Shown one piece after another: positions 43,601-60,110 of a stretch of DNA of 64,000 nucleotides (positions are counted from its first letter, which is position 1; each line of letters starts with the position of its first letter). The position numbers and the translations under genes were made by a program. Origin of the DNA: Vespa crabro. Its lineage: Eukaryota > Arthropoda > Insecta > Hymenoptera > Vespidae. The DNA is taken from assembly GCF_910589235.1 (NCBI RefSeq), contig NW_025813595.1, forward strand, positions 3,162,001-3,226,000, read 5' to 3'. The notes beneath the pieces were generated by a model. That model saw only the letters and a list, made by a program, of their open reading frames with translations, ran no database searches and was not told where the DNA came from.

Positions 43601-44754
43601 TAACGATAATAACGATAATAATATTAACAATAATAACGATAATAACTATATTAAAAATAATAATAGTATACGATAACAAAGATAACAACAACAATAATAA
43701 TAGAAAACTAAGGAAAATATGGATAATAACGATAACAGCGTCAGGAAAAATAATAATATTTTCGATAATAACTATAATGACAATAATAATATTAACGTTA
43801 ATATCGATAATAACATTAAAAATACTAGTAGTAGTAATTATAATAACGGTGATATCTATATTTATGAAAACAATAGTAACGATAGTATCGTTAATGTCAA
43901 TTATTATGGTAATAATAATATCAATAAAAACAATAATAACAAAAATAACAATAATATTAATGACGATATTAACGATAATAACGATTATAGTAATAACGAT
44001 ATTAACGACAATATTAATAATAATAATAACGATAATAATGACATTAACCATAATAATGATAGTAATAATATCGATAATAACTATAATAACGATAGTAATG
44101 ATAATGATTTTAACAATAAAAACGATTTTAAATATTTTAACGATATTAATAATTATAATAACGATAATAACGATACTAATAATAATAATAATAATAATAA
44201 TAAAAATAAAAACAATAATTTGTATAATAACGATAATAATAGTGGTAATGTTAAGAATAATAACAATAATAACGATAATAACGATTATGACGATAACAAT
44301 ATTATTGATAATAATGTCAATAGTAATAATAATAATAATAACTATAAGATCGATATTAACGATAATAACTATAATAACGATTATAACTATAATAACGATA
44401 ATTACGACAATAACGACAATAATAATAACGATATTAACGATAATAATGATAATAATAAAAACAACATTAATAACGTTATAAAAGAAAATAGTAATAACAA
44501 TAGTAACGAAAACAACGATAACAACATTAATAATAATAATAATAATATCGAAAGTAATTAAAATAACGGTGACAACTATAATATTAATAACAGTAATAAC
44601 GATAATAACGATAATAACTATAGTAATAATACTAATAATAACGATAATAACGATATTAATGGCAATATGGATAATAACAGTAATATTAATAATCATATTA
44701 AAGATAATAACGATAATAACATTACTAACGATAATAGCGATACTAATTTTAACA

Positions 44755-44880
44755 ATATTAAGGATAATATCGTTAAAAATTATAACAATATTCACGATAA
44801 TATCGGTAATAATAATAACAACAAAAACAATAATAACGATAATAAGTATAATAAAATTTATAATAATAACGATAATAATG
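44755..44880 (+). repeat. Higher-order repeat family i, copy 2
   Basis: ATATTAAGGATAATATCG, then CAATATTCACGATAAT, AACAACAAAAACAATAATAA and ATAATAAAATTTATAATAAT, all in the same order as at 61,720-61,850. The first half also matches 10,296-10,354. Confidence 0.7.
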
Positions 44881-45414
44881 ATAATAACGATAATAATCAT
44901 GATAATAATAGTAATAATAAAGGTAATAACGATAGAAAAAGTTTCTAACAATAATAATAATAACAACAATAACGATAATAGTGATTATGATGATAAGAAA
45001 GATAATAATAATAATGAAAATAAAAATAATAACGAAAATAACGATGATAATCATAATTATAAAAGTAATAATAACAATATTAAGAATAGTAACTATTATA
45101 ACGATTATAACGATAATAGTAGGAGTAATAATTACAGTAATAAAAATAATAACGATAATAACAATTACAAAAAGTTAACGATTATAATATTAACGATAAT
45201 AATGACAGTAATAATAACAATAATAATTATAATACCGATAACAATGATAATATCAATAATAACTATAATTACAATAATAATAACATTAATAAAAATAATA
45301 TTGTTAATAAGGTTATTACCGATGATAATGATAATTATAATATACATAATTACTATAATAAGGATATTATCGATAATAATAATAACGATAATAACGATAA
45401 GAATAATGACGATG

Positions 45415-45700
45415 AAAACGATAAAATAGAAAATAATAATAAAAACTTTAACGATAAAATGGATAATAATAATAATAATTTTAACGTTAAAAACCATAAT
45501 AATAATAATAATAATAATAATAGCATTAATAACCGTAACATGAAAAATAACGAGGATAATAATAACTATAATAACAATAATAGTAATAATTATAATATCG
45601 ATAGTAACAATAATTACTATAATGGCGATAATAACGATAATGATAATAACGATAATGACGATGGATATAATAACGATAATATCTTTAATAACGATAATAA
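45415..45700 (+). repeat. Higher-order repeat family b, copy 2
   Basis: Partner of 20,205-20,465 with the same landmark order. It differs by triplet gains and losses around 45,500-45,530 and scattered substitutions. Confidence 0.7.
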
Positions 45701-46110
45701 TAATAATAATAACAATATTAACGATAACTACAATAACAATAATAAGAACAATAACGATAATACCGATAATAACGATAATTACAATAACAATGATAACGAT
45801 AATAACGATAAGTAGGATTATAATAATAATAATAATAAAGATAATAAAGATATCAACGATAGTAATTGCAGTAATAAAAACAATTATAAATATACTAAAG
45901 ATAATAACGATATTAACGATAATAATAATATAGAAAGTAAGGAAAATATCAATAATAATAATAACAACAATAACCATATTATCGTTAATAATATGAATAA
46001 TAATATCTATAATAACGACAATAACAATAATAACGATTATAATAATAACGATAGTAACGATAATTGTATTATTAATAATAACAACAATAACGATAATAAC
46101 GATAATAATA

Positions 46111-46370
46111 ATAATAATAATAAAGATAATAACGATATTAACGACAAAAACGATAATAATGATAACAACAATAAATACAGAAATAATAATAACAGTAACA
46201 ATTATAATAACAATAATAATGAGAACTCTAATAAAGATAATAACGATAAGAACGATAATTCTCATAATAATAATAACAATATTAATGATAATAACAATAA
46301 TAATTATAACAATAAAAACGACAATGATGATAATAACGTAAATAATAATGACAATAGTATCTATAAAAAT
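46111..46370 (+). repeat. Higher-order repeat family a, copy 2
   Basis: Partner of 71-330 at a constant offset of 46,040 bp over more than 200 bp without indels. It lies just downstream of family b copy 2. Confidence 0.75.
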
Positions 46371-47759
46371 AATAACGTTAATAATAATAATAATAATAAC
46401 AATAACAATAATTACGATGATAACAATAATAATAATAATAATACTAATAACGATAATAACTATAATAATGATACAAAAAAATAACAATAATAATTATAAT
46501 AATAGAAATAACGAATAAAACGATAATTAAAATTACATTAAAGACGATAATTATGATAATTACGATAATAATGAAAAGAATACAAACAATAACAATAATA
46601 ATGAAAACATTATAATAACGATAATAAAAATTATAATAACGATACCAACGATAATAATAATTATAATAATAACAATAACACTATTAATGATAGTGACGAT
46701 AATAATCATAACAATAAAAACGAAAATAACTATAATAACGATAATAAATATGACAATAAAAAAAAACGATAATATCGATCATAACTGTTATATTATTTAT
46801 AATAACGATAATAACGATAAAAAGGAAAGTAACTATAATAAAAATGATAATAATAACGTTAAAAACTATAATAAAGTTAATAACGATAAAAATAGTAAGG
46901 ACAATAACAATAATAACGATAATAATAAAATTTATAAAGCCAATTATGATAACAACGAAAATAATAACAATAATATTAAATATAATAACGATAATAACGA
47001 TAATAATTGTAGTAATAATAATAATAATAATAACGATAATAACGTTAATAACGAAAATAACGATAAAAATAATAATAATAACAATAGTAACGAAATTAAC
47101 GATAATAACGATAATAACGATAAAAGCGATAATAACTATAATAATAATATTGTTAACAAAGATAATTACGATATTAACGATATTAACGATAATAATAATA
47201 GTAATAATAAAGATGATAACGACATTAACTATAATAATAATATTAATAATAATAATAATAACATAAATAACGATATTAAAGACAAAAATAGTAGTAATAA
47301 TAACAATAATAACAATAATAACGATAATGTTGTTAGCGATAATAATAATAATAACGACAATGATTATAATAATAACGAAAATTCTAACGTTAAAAACGAT
47401 AACAATAATATTAATTGTAATAATAATAGCAATAATAACGATAATAAAAGTAATTATAATAACAATAATAACGACAATAATGATAATAGCGAATAACAAT
47501 AATAATAATCATAACGATAATAACGACAATTACGATAATACTGATAATAACAATAATAATGGTAACGATAATAACGTAATAGTAATAATAGTAATTAGGA
47601 TTATAAAGATAATATCGATAATAATAATAATTATTATAATTAATATAATAACGATATAAACGATAAGCTCAATAATATTAATAAGAACAATAAAGATAAT
47701 AAGGATAATAAAGATATCAATGATAATAATGATAATAACGATAATGATAATAACGATAT

Positions 47760-48010
47760 TACCGATAATTTCGATAATAATAATAATAATATTAACGATA
47801 ATATCGATAATACCATTAACAATATTACAGTTATTATTGATAATAATTGTAATAATAATAAAGATAACAACCATATTAACGATAATATCGTTAAAAAAAA
47901 TAACAATAATAACGATAATAAAGCTTATAATGATAATAACGATAATAATATTTATAACAATAATTATAATACTGATAATAAAGATATTAACAATAATATA
48001 GATAATAACG
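47760..48010 (+). repeat. Higher-order repeat family e, copy 2
   Basis: Partner of 15,430-15,690, sharing ATACCATTAACAATATTA and the following T-rich words; it lies directly upstream of the long family c copy 2. Confidence 0.6.
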
Positions 48011-48199
48011 TTAATAATACTAACAATAATAACAATGTTAACGATAATAACGATAATAATGGAGATAATAATAATAATATTACAAATAATACTAAGAAAA
48101 TAACGATTTACCTATAATAACGATATTAATAACAACGATAATAGCGATAATAATAATAATAAAAACAGCAATAATGACCTTAATAAAGATAATAACGAT

Positions 48200-49960
48200 A
48201 ATAATTGTACGATAATAACGATAATAGTAATAATAATATCGATAGTAATAATAATTACAATAATGAAGATAATAATGATTATATTAATAGCGATAATGAG
48301 GATGATAATAATAACTATAGTAGCAATAATAACGATAGTAATTATAATAATAATAGCAATAATAACGATAACAACTTTAATAACATTATTGATAATAATA
48401 ATGATAACGAAACTAAGAATAATAACAGTGTAAACGATAATAATAATAATATAATAATAAGAGATAATATTAATAATGATAATAATAAGAGCAATAATAA
48501 CGATAATAACGATAATAATGATAATAATAGTTGTAATGATTACAATATTAACAATAGTAAAGATAATAATAATAATAATAATAATATAAATAATAACGAA
48601 AAGAACGATAATAATAATAGTCATAATATCTATAATGACACTAATAACGGTAACAACAACAATAATATATAGGAAAATATCGATAATATTGATAATGGTA
48701 AAAACACTAATAAAAATAATAACAATATTAATGATAATAATAACAATAATATTAACAAAAATAATAACGATAATGACGATAATAACAATAGTAATAATAT
48801 TATTAATAACAACAATAACAATAATAACGATAATAAGGATAATAATAAATAGGATAAAGTCGATAATATCCTCAATATTATCAACAATATTAATGATATT
48901 ATCGATAATAATATTAACAAAATTAACGATATTACCGATAATAATAATAACATTATTAACGAAGATATATATAAAAATTATAACAATAATAATAAGTACA
49001 GTAATAAAGATAATAACGATAATAAGGTTAATGACCATAATAGTAGAAATAATGATAAAGATAACAACGATTTTAACGATAATAATGACAGTAATAATAA
49101 CAATAATGGCGATAATAACGATAACAATTATAATACCAATAATAGCGATAATAACAATTATAATCCTAATAACTATATTAATATTTATAATAATAAAAAT
49201 AATACTGTTAATAACGATAATAACGATAATAATAGTAGTAATAATAACAATTATAACACTAAAAACATTAAATTCGATAATAACGATATTATCAATGATA
49301 ACAATAACGACAATAACGATAATATCGATGATAATAATAACAGTATTTACGTTAACATCGATAATAATAATAATAATAACATTAACAACGATAACAACGA
49401 TATTAACGATAATAATAATAATAATAAGAATAGTAATAATAATAACGTTAATTACGATAATTATAATATAATTATAACGCTAATAGCATTAATAACGATA
49501 ATAATGTTAATAATAAATACGATAATATCGATCATTTCGATAATAATATTAACAATATTTACGATTATATCGACTAAAATAATATCAATAATAACAATAT
49601 TAAAATTAATAATATTAATAACGATAATAATAACACTATTATTCACAACAATAATAACGATAAAAACGATAATAAAAATAAGAACCATAATAACGATAAT
49701 AGTAACATTATTACTAACAATGATAATAACGATAATAACGATATTTACGATTATAATAATAACAATAATAAAGAAAAGAACGATTAATCTATAATAACAA
49801 TATTAATAATGCCGATAATAACTATAATAATGATGTAACGATAATAATTACAAAAATAATAACGATAATATTGATAATATTAATAATAATATTAATAGCA
49901 ATAATATCGATAATGAAGAAAATAACGATAATAATGATAATGAAAATAACGATAATAGTA
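48200..49960 (+). repeat. Higher-order repeat family c, copy 2 (extended)
   Basis: Landmarks: ATCGATAGTAATAATAATTA (~48,238), ACGAAACTAAGAATAATAAC (~48,408), AGTCATAATATCTATAATGA (~48,619), AACGTTAATTACGATAATTA (~49,445), AGTAACATTATTACTAACAA (~49,701) and AAAGAAAAGAACGATTAATC (~49,771). All recur in order in copy 3 at ~56,970-59,840, at offsets between about 8.7 and 10.1 kb. The later part also matches copy 1 at 5,455-6,720. It also contains the 18-mer module at 48,853. Confidence 0.75.
48853..48870 (+). repeat. Recurrent 18-mer module, site 2
   Basis: Identical to the module at 8,741, within the family c block. Confidence 0.7.
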
Positions 49961-50424
49961 ATAATAATAATATCAAAAATAACTATAATTACGATAACGC
50001 CTATAATAACGATAAAAATAATAACGATAATGAAGATGATAATAATAAGTATAATAACGTTAATAACGATAATAATAATCTTAATAATACTGATAGTAAC
50101 GATATCAATGATAATAACGATAATAACGATAGTGACGATAATAATAATAATTATAATAACGTTAAAGGAGATAATAATTATGTCAACGATAATAATAATA
50201 ACAATAATACCAATAAAAACGATAGTAACGTTAATAATAATATTTAAAAAAACGATAATAAGGATAATAATATTAATAACAATAATAAAGATTATAATGA
50301 CATTAATAAGAATAAAAATAATAATAATAATAATATAATCGATGATAACGATAATAACTATAATAATAATATTATTCATGACATTAATATCATTAATAAC
50401 GGTAATAAGTATAATAATATATAC

Positions 50425-50442
50425 GATAAAGTCGATAATATC
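50425..50442 (+). repeat. Recurrent 18-mer module, site 3
   Basis: Identical 18-mer, preceded by ATAATATATAC, which resembles the left flank of site 4 (ATAATATACGC). Confidence 0.7.
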
Positions 50443-52959
50443 CATAAAATGATTAACAATTTTAGCGATAATATCAATAATAATAATAACAATATTAACG
50501 ATAATATCGATAAAAATAATAACAATATTAACAATAATATTTTAAAAATAATAATAATAATAAGAATAAAAGTAATAACGATAGTAGAGTTAACAACTAT
50601 TATAATAATAATAACGATAATTAGGACAATAACGTTAATGAAAATAATTATAATAAAGATAACAACGATATTGACGAAAGTAGCGATAATAAAATTTACA
50701 ATAAGAAAGATAATTACGATAATAATGATATTAGCGATAAAAATTATAATAATGATAACAACAATAACGATAATAATATTATTGTAACGTAATTAATTTA
50801 TTATAACGTAAATTATAATAACAATAATAACGATAATAATGATAATTACGATAATAATAATAAAAAAAATAACGATTACAAAGACAATTTCGGAAGTAAC
50901 GATAATAATAATTATAATAACGAGAATAACGATACTAACAATAACAATAATAGCGATATTAACGATAATATTGATAATAATATTAGCAATTATAACAATA
51001 ACAAACGACAATAACACCAATAACAATATTAATAACAATAATAACAATACTATCGACAATAACGATAATTACGATTATACTAATAACAATTAGAACGATA
51101 ATAACGATAATATCAATAATATTAATAATAATAATAATAATGATAACAATAATAAGGATAACAGCAATAATAATAATAATAACAAAATTATCGATTATAT
51201 TGATTATAAAGATAATGATAGTGACGATAATAATAATTATAATAATAACTATAATTACGATAGAAATAATAGAAAAGATAATAATACTAATGATTATAAT
51301 CATAATAACGATAATAACGATAATAATAATACAATTAATAACGATAATAACGTTGATAACGATAATAATAATAACAGTAACATTGATAATAACGACAATA
51401 ATCATAATAAATGTAATAATAATAACAAAAATAACTATTAAACCGGTAATAACAATAATAATAATAACAATAATGACGAAAATAACGCTAATAACGATAA
51501 TAACAATAATAATAACGACGATAATAACGGCAATAACGCGTAATAGTACATACAACAGTAACAATGGTAATAATAGCAATAATAACGATGGTAAAGAAAT
51601 GGAAGATAATAGTAATAATAATAATAACGAATTTAAGGATAATAACGATAATAACGATATAAATAATATAAATAATAATAATAATTATAATAATAATAAA
51701 AGTAATAACTATAATAAATATAATAACGGTAATAAGACAAGTAATAATAACAATAATATCATTATTAAAATAATAAAGATAAGAACGATAATAATAATCA
51801 TAATAATAGCAATAATATTCATAACAATATTAACGATAATAACGGTAATGACGATAACAGTAATAACGATAATTACAATAATATCGATAATAATATTAAC
51901 AATCATAAACATAATAGTAATAATAATAACATGTATAACGATTAAAACTATAATAATAATACAAAAAGAAATAATAACAATAATAACGATAATAACGATA
52001 ATAATAATAACAATAATATCAAAAGTAGTAATAACAATAATATCGATAATAATGTCCATAAAGATAAAAATAATAATAATACCAATAAAAACGATAGTAA
52101 CAATAACGAAAATAATATTTGAAGCGGTAATAATAATAACAATAGTAACGATAATAGCGATAACAATGATAACGATAATAAAGATAATATCGATAATAAT
52201 AACAACAATATTAACGAAAGTAACCTTAATAATAATAATAGTAATAACGATAATGACGAAAATAATAATAACAACAATAGCGATAATAACGATTTTAACG
52301 ATAATAAGAATAATAATAATAATTGTAATAACGATAGAAACGGTAAAAACGATAATAACGAAAATGCGATGATAACGATATTAACGATAATAATAATAAT
52401 CAGAATAACGATGATAACGGTAATATCGACAATAAAAAAAATAATAATAATAATGATCATAACGATAATAAAGATAAAAATATCAGTAATAGTAACAATA
52501 ATCATAGTAATAACTATAATAACGATAATATATTAATAATAACAATGACAAAGTTAATAGAAATGATAATAATAGCGATAATAACGATAATTACTTTAAT
52601 AATAATAACAATAATAAAGATAATACCGATATTGACATTAATAACAATAATAATAATAGCAACAATAAGGATAATTAAGAAAATAAAAATTATAATTAAA
52701 ACGAAACTAAGGATAAGAATGATATCATCAATAATATTAATATGAATAATAAAGATAATATCGATTATATTAATAAAAATATTAATAATTATATAGATAA
52801 TTATAATAATAATATTAACAATAATAAAGATAATAATAATATTATCGATAATAAGGATAATAAAAATGACGATATTTACGAATATAACGATATAAGAAAT
52901 ATTAATAATACCAATAATAACGATGAAGAAGATTTCGTCGATAATAATAATAACAATAA

Positions 52960-53200
52960 TAATGATAATATAGATATTAATATTATCAATATTAACGATA
53001 ATAAGGATAATTTTAATAATAATAACATGTATAATGATAAAAACTATAGTAACGATAATAACGATGATAATAATAACGATAATAATTTTAATAACGATAA
53101 TAACAATAGTAACGAAAATAACGATATTGAGGATACAAACGATATTAGAGACAATAGCGATAATAAAATTAATAATAATAACTATAATGACGTAAAGAAC
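52960..53200 (+). repeat. Higher-order repeat family f, copy 3
   Basis: Contains AACATGTATAATGATAA (~53,027) and GATATTGAGGATACAAACG (~53,123) followed by ATATTAGAGACAATAGCG. It is collinear with 4,060-4,420 and 13,060-13,340. Confidence 0.6.
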
Positions 53201-55387
53201 AAAAATAATAAGAACATTAATAGCGATAATAACGATAATAAAATTAATAATAATAATAATGGCGATAATATAGATATTAACGATAATAATAAGAACGATA
53301 ATAACGACAATAGTAATTATAACAATAACGATAATAATGATCATAACGACAATAATAATAATAATAATAGATATGATAACGATATTAACGACAATAACGC
53401 TAGTAATGATAATAACGGTTATAATAATAATAATAATAACAATATTAACGATAATCACATTAATAATAATAATAAAAATAATAATAACAATCACATAGAT
53501 AATAACGATAATAGTAATAACGATTTTTTCGACAATAGTGATAATAATAATAACGATAATAACGATAATAGCGATAATAATAATAATAATAATAGAGATA
53601 ATAACGATAATAACGACAATAGTAGTAATAATAATAACAATAATAACGATAATAACGATAATAGCGATCGTAGTGACAATAAAGACAGTAGTAAGAATAA
53701 TAATAATATTAATAACGATAATAATAATAATATTAATAACGATAAATACATTAACAACGATAATAGTAATAATGACGTTAATAGTAATAATCATAATAAA
53801 GATATTAGCGATAATATCAACAATAATAAAAATAATAGTAACCATAATAACGATAATAAAAATTATAACTATAATAACGATAATAACAATGAAAATAATA
53901 GTAATAATAGATATATTAAAGTTAGTAAGGATAATAACGATTATAATATTAATAATAATAACGTTAAATACGATAATAGCGATAATATTATTAATAATAT
54001 TAACGTTAATAGGTATAATTACTAAATAAAAGTTAATAGTAATAACAATAATAACGATAAAAAAGATAATAACGATAAATCGATAAATATAAATACGATA
54101 ATAACCATATCATCGATAATAATAATAATAATATTTACAATAATATCGATTATAATAACCACAATATTGACGATAATACCGACAATAATAAAAACAGCAA
54201 TAACAGTAATAACGATAATAACGATAGTATTGTTAATAATAATAACGATAATAATGATAATAGCGATAAAATCAATAACGATATTAACGATAATATTGAC
54301 AATATTAAAGATAATAATGATAATAATTTAAATACGATAATAATTATCATAATTATAGTAGTAATAACGATAATAACGATATTAAAAGTAAAAATAGTAA
54401 CGATAATAAAGATAATAATAATAAAATTCATAACGTTAATACAGATAATAACGATAATAACGGAAATTATAAAAAAAAAGATAACGCTAATAACGATAAT
54501 AAATATATAATATAATTAATAATAACGATAATAACGATTATAATGGAAATAATAATAATAACAATATCGTAAATAACGATAATAACGGTAAAATCAATAA
54601 TAATAATAGTAAGAATACTAGTAATAATAATAATGAAGATTACGATAATATGGATAATAATAATAGTTATAATAACATTATAAATATAATAAAGATTACA
54701 ACAATAATAACGATATCTGTAATAACGATAATAAAGACAATAATAATAATAATAATAATGAAATCGATATTTACTATAATAACGATAACAACCATAATAG
54801 CGATAATAACGGAAATATCGATAATAATAATAATAATAATAAATAACATTAATAACGTTAATAACGATAATAACGACAATAATAATAATAATAATTATAA
54901 TATTAATAATAATAATAATATCGATAATAAAGATAATGGCGACAATCATAATAATAATAATAATATTAATAATAATAAAGATAATAACGATAATAATAAT
55001 AGTATTAATATCAATATTAAAAATAGTACCGATAATAACCATAATAACGATAATAATAATAATAACGACATTAATAACTATAATAAATATAGGAAAGGTA
55101 TGGTCTTAACGATATAGGCGACAGTAGCAGTAATAATAATAACGATAATAACAAAAATAGCAGCAATAAAATTAAATTAATAAAGATAATAACGTTATTA
55201 TCTAAAATAACGATAAAAGCTATAAGATTAATAATAATAAGAACAATAACAACGATAAAAACGACAATAAATATAAAAACAGTAACGATAATAAGACAAA
55301 AATAATAACAATAATAATAACGATAATAACGATAAAACAATAATAACGATAATAACTATATTAACGATATCAATAATAACAAAAATA

Positions 55388-55600
55388 ACGTTAAATTCGA
55401 TATTAGTAATAGCAATATTAAAGATAATAACGTTAATAATAATAATAATAACGACATTAATAACTATAATCAATATAATAATGGTATTAACGATAATAAC
55501 GACAATAGTAGTAATAATAATAATAATAAAAACGATAATAACGAAAATAAAAATAATAGTAATAAAGATGATATCGATATTATCGAAAATAACGATAATA
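55388..55600 (+). repeat. Higher-order repeat family g, copy 1
   Basis: AACGTTAAATTCGATATTAG, then CAATATTAAAGATAATAACG, CGACATTAATAACTATAAT, CGACAATAGTAGTA and ATTATCGAAAATAACGATAA. The same order occurs at 59,943-60,110. Part of it (ACATTAATAACTATAATAAA) is also at ~55,068. Confidence 0.65.
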
Positions 55601-55679
55601 AGGGTAATAATAATATCAATAATATCAATAATAACGATAATAGTGATTATAACGATAATAAGGAAAGTAATAATAATAA

Positions 55680-55723
<44 letters not shown>

Positions 55724-55999
55724 TTTTCAACGAAAATAATGATAATAGTAGTAATAATAGTAGTAATAATACCAATAATTACAATAATAACGATAAAGAA
55801 GATAATAATGATAATTATGATAATAACAATTATAATAACAACGATAATAACGATAATATCGATAATAATAATGACAATATTAACGATAATAACAGATATA
55901 GTAATAATAATAATAACGATAATAATAATAATAGTAACAATAATATTCCCCACAATAATATCAATAATAATGGTTATGATAAGAAAAATATTAATTATA

Positions 56000-56350
56000 A
56001 TAACGATAATAATTATAATAACGATATATCTATAATAATGATAATAATAATAATAATTATATCGATAATAACGATAATATCGATAATAATATTAATAAGA
56101 GCGATAGTAACGTTAATAGTAATAACTATAAATTAGATAATAATGATATTAATGAAAATAACTATAATAATAATAATAAATATAAAAATAATAACTATAA
56201 TAAAAGTACCAATAATAACAATAATAACAACATTAATAATAATAATAATAATGATAATAACGAAAATAACAATAATAGCGAATATAATAATGACAACAAT
56301 AAAGATAATAACGATTTTAACAATAATAACGATAATAACAATAACAATAA
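56000..56350 (+). repeat. Higher-order repeat family d, copy 3
   Basis: Uninterrupted partner of the site split by the inverted block at 10,362. It includes AATATTAATAAGAGCGATAG ending near 56,106, then AACTATAAATTAGATAATAA, and later GACAACAATAAAGATAATAA. Confidence 0.7.
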
Positions 56351-56561
56351 TACGATAATAACGATAATAATAATAACAATTATAACGATAATAACGATAA
56401 TCGCGAAAACACCGATAATAATAATAATAATAACAATAATAAAGATAATAACGGTAATAATAGTAATAACAGTAATAATAGTATTAAATGCAATAATATC
56501 GATAATAACGATAATAAGGATGATAATAATAATAATTATTCAGATAACAGAGATAATACCC

Positions 56562-56685
<124 letters not shown>

Positions 56686-56939
56686 TAATAATAATAATAA
56701 TGATAGTAATGGTAATAACGAAAATAATAGTTGTAATAATAACATTAATCAAAATAATAAAGGTAATAACGATATTAATAATAATAATATTAAAAATAAT
56801 AACGATAATAATGACGATAATATCGATAGTAACAATTATAGCGATAATGACGATAATAATAGAGACAATAATAATAATATTAAAAATTATAACAAAAAAA
56901 TTACGATTTGTCTATAATAACGATAAAAAAATAAGGATA

Positions 56940-58654
56940 ATTTTGATACAATAATAACGATAATTGTAATAATAATATCGATAGTAATAATAATTACAAT
57001 AACGACGATAATAACGATTATAAAAATAACGATAATGTGGACGATAATAATAACTATAATAGCACTACTAACGATAATAATTATAATAATAATAGCAATA
57101 ATAACGACAACAACAATAATAACATTATTGATAATATAATGATAAACGAAACTAAGAATAATAACGGTTTAAAGATAAAAATAATAACAATAATATCGAT
57201 GATAAAGATAATAACGATAATAATAATAATAATAATAACGAAAATAACGAATATGATGATAATACCGTTAATAGTGTTAATAATAAGAGCAATAATAACG
57301 ATAAAACGATAATAACGATAATAATAGATTTAATAATTACAGTATTAAAATAATAAAGATAATAATAATAATAATATTAACGATTATAACGGTAATAACG
57401 ATAATGTCATTAATAATAATAAAAATAATAAGGATAATAAAGTTTATAACATAAATTATAAGGATATTAAAAATAATTATAGTAATAAAAATAATATCGA
57501 AAATAACGGTAACAACTATTACGAAGATAATAATAATAATAATAAGATAATAGCAATATAAAAGATAATAACGATGACAACAATTAAAATAATTACAATA
57601 GTACCGATAAAGACGCTAATAACGACAATAATTATATTAATAATAATAATAATAATAATAATAACGATAATAACGATAATAACGATATTAATAAAAATAA
57701 TGATAAATATAACAAAAATAACGATAGTGATGAAAATAAAAATTTTAATAATAACGATAACTTCTATCATAGTGATAATAATAATAACGATAATAACGAT
57801 AAAATTATAATAACAATAATAATAAGAATATTATTATTAACAATAATAACGATAACAACGACAATAGTGATAAAAATATTAATAATAAAATAGAAAATAA
57901 GGTTAATAACGATGACAACGATAATTATAATAACAATATTAACGGTCATCACGATAATAGCGATTATACGGTTTATAACAATAATGATAATGAGAATAAT
58001 AACGAAAATAATGATAGTAACTATAATAACGATTACAACAATAATAACGATAATAATAATAACGATAATACCGATAATAAAGATAATTACAATAATAACA
58101 ATAGTAATAATAAAGATGATAACAATAATAACAATTGTAATGATTATAAGGATAATAATATTAATAATTTTAACATAAATAACGTTAATAACGATAATTA
58201 TTTTAGTAGAAGTAATAATAACAATATTAACAATGTTTGCAATAATAATGATAGTAAGGATAATAATAGTGGTAACAATTAAAGTAATAACAGTAATAAC
58301 GATAAGAACAATAATAAGGATAATAATAATCACGATAATAACGATAGTAGTAATAATAATATCGATAGTAACAATAATGACAATATTAACGAAAATAACA
58401 ATAATAACGTTAATAATAATAAAATTAATAACGATAATTACGTTAATAAAGATAATAATATTAACAATAATAACGATAACAACGATAATAAGGATAATAG
58501 TAATAACGATAATAACGACAATAATAATTTTAAGTATATTGATAAAAACGATAATAACAATTATAATAATAATAGTAATAATAATGAAAACAATAATAAC
58601 TATAATTACGAAATAAATAATTATAATAATAACAATAATAAAGATAATAACGAA

Positions 58655-58694
<40 letters not shown>

Positions 58695-59840
58695 TCAATA
58701 ATAACGTAAAGAACGCTAATAATAATAGTCATAATATCTATAATGACAGTAATAACGGTAACAACTACAATAATATAGACGAAAATATCGATAAAATTGA
58801 CAATGATAATAACAATAATAAAAATAATAACAATAATAATGATAATAATAACAATAATATTAATAAAAATATAATTAATATTTGTAATAATAACGATAAT
58901 ACTAATAATAACGACAATAACAATAATAATAGTAGTAATAATAACAATTATAACACCTATAACGTTAAAAACGATAAAAACGATAATAATAGTTGAATAA
59001 TAACAATAATAACAATAATAACGATAATAAGGTTAATAACGATAATATCTATAATTATAATAACCATATTAACAATAATAACGATATTATCAATCATAAC
59101 AATAACGACAATAACGATAATATCGATAATAATAATAACATTATTAACGTTAACATCGATAGTAATAATAATAATAATAACATTAAAAACGATAATAACG
59201 ATAATAAGTATAATAATAATAAAGAAAATAACGATAATAACCATATTAACGATAATGATAATAATAATAAGAATAGTAATAATAATAACGTTAATTACGA
59301 AAATAACTATAATAAAAATAGTAATTATAACGCTAATAGCAATAATAACGATAATAATCAATATCGACAAATATCGATAATAAATAATATCAATAATATC
59401 GATAATAAAATTAATAATTTTAATAACGATAATAATGAAATTATTATTAATAACAATAATAAAGATAAAAACAATTATAAAATTAATAACTTTAATAATG
59501 ATGATAGTAACATTATTACTAATAATAATAATAAAGATAATAAAGAAAATAATGATAATAACGATTATAATGACAACCACAATATCTATAATAGTATTAT
59601 TAATAATAATGATAATAACGATATTTATGATTATAATAATAACAATAATAAAGAAAAGAACGATTAATCTTTAATAACGATATTAATAATAACGATAATA
59701 ACTATAATAACGATGTAACAATAATAATAACAAAAATAGAAACGATAATATTGATAATAATAATAATAATATTAATAGCAATAATATCGATAATGTAGAA
59801 AATAACGATAATAATGATAATGATAATAAAGATAATACTA
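56940..59840 (+). repeat. Higher-order repeat family c, copy 3 (longest)
   Basis: Collinear with 48,200-49,960 but with about 1.4 kb extra between ~57,200 and ~58,690. Part of that extra sequence (AAAATAATATCGAAAATAACGG at ~57,487 and CGATTATACGG at ~57,959) is shared with copy 1 at 5,640-5,965, so copy 2 probably lost it. Ends with AAAGAAAAGAACGATTAATC at ~59,651 and the following ~180 bp. Confidence 0.7.
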
Positions 59841-59942
59841 ATAATAATAATATCAAAAATAACAATAATTACGATAACGACTATAATAACGATAAAAATA
59901 ATAACGATAATAATTATATTAACGATATCAATAATAATGAAA

Positions 59943-60110
59943 ATAACGTTAATTTCGACATTAATAATAACAATATTAAAGATAATAACGATAATAATAA
60001 TAATAATAACGACATTAATAACTATAATAAATATACTAACGATATGGTAATAAAGGTAAAAACGACAATAGTAGTACCAATAATAACGATATTATCGAAA
60101 ATAACGATAA
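59943..60110 (+). repeat. Higher-order repeat family g, copy 2
   Basis: Partner of 55,388-55,600, with ATTTCGACATTAATAATAAC, CGACATTAATAACTATAATA, CGACAATAGTAGTACCAATA and ATTATCGAAAATAACGATAA in the same order. Confidence 0.65.
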
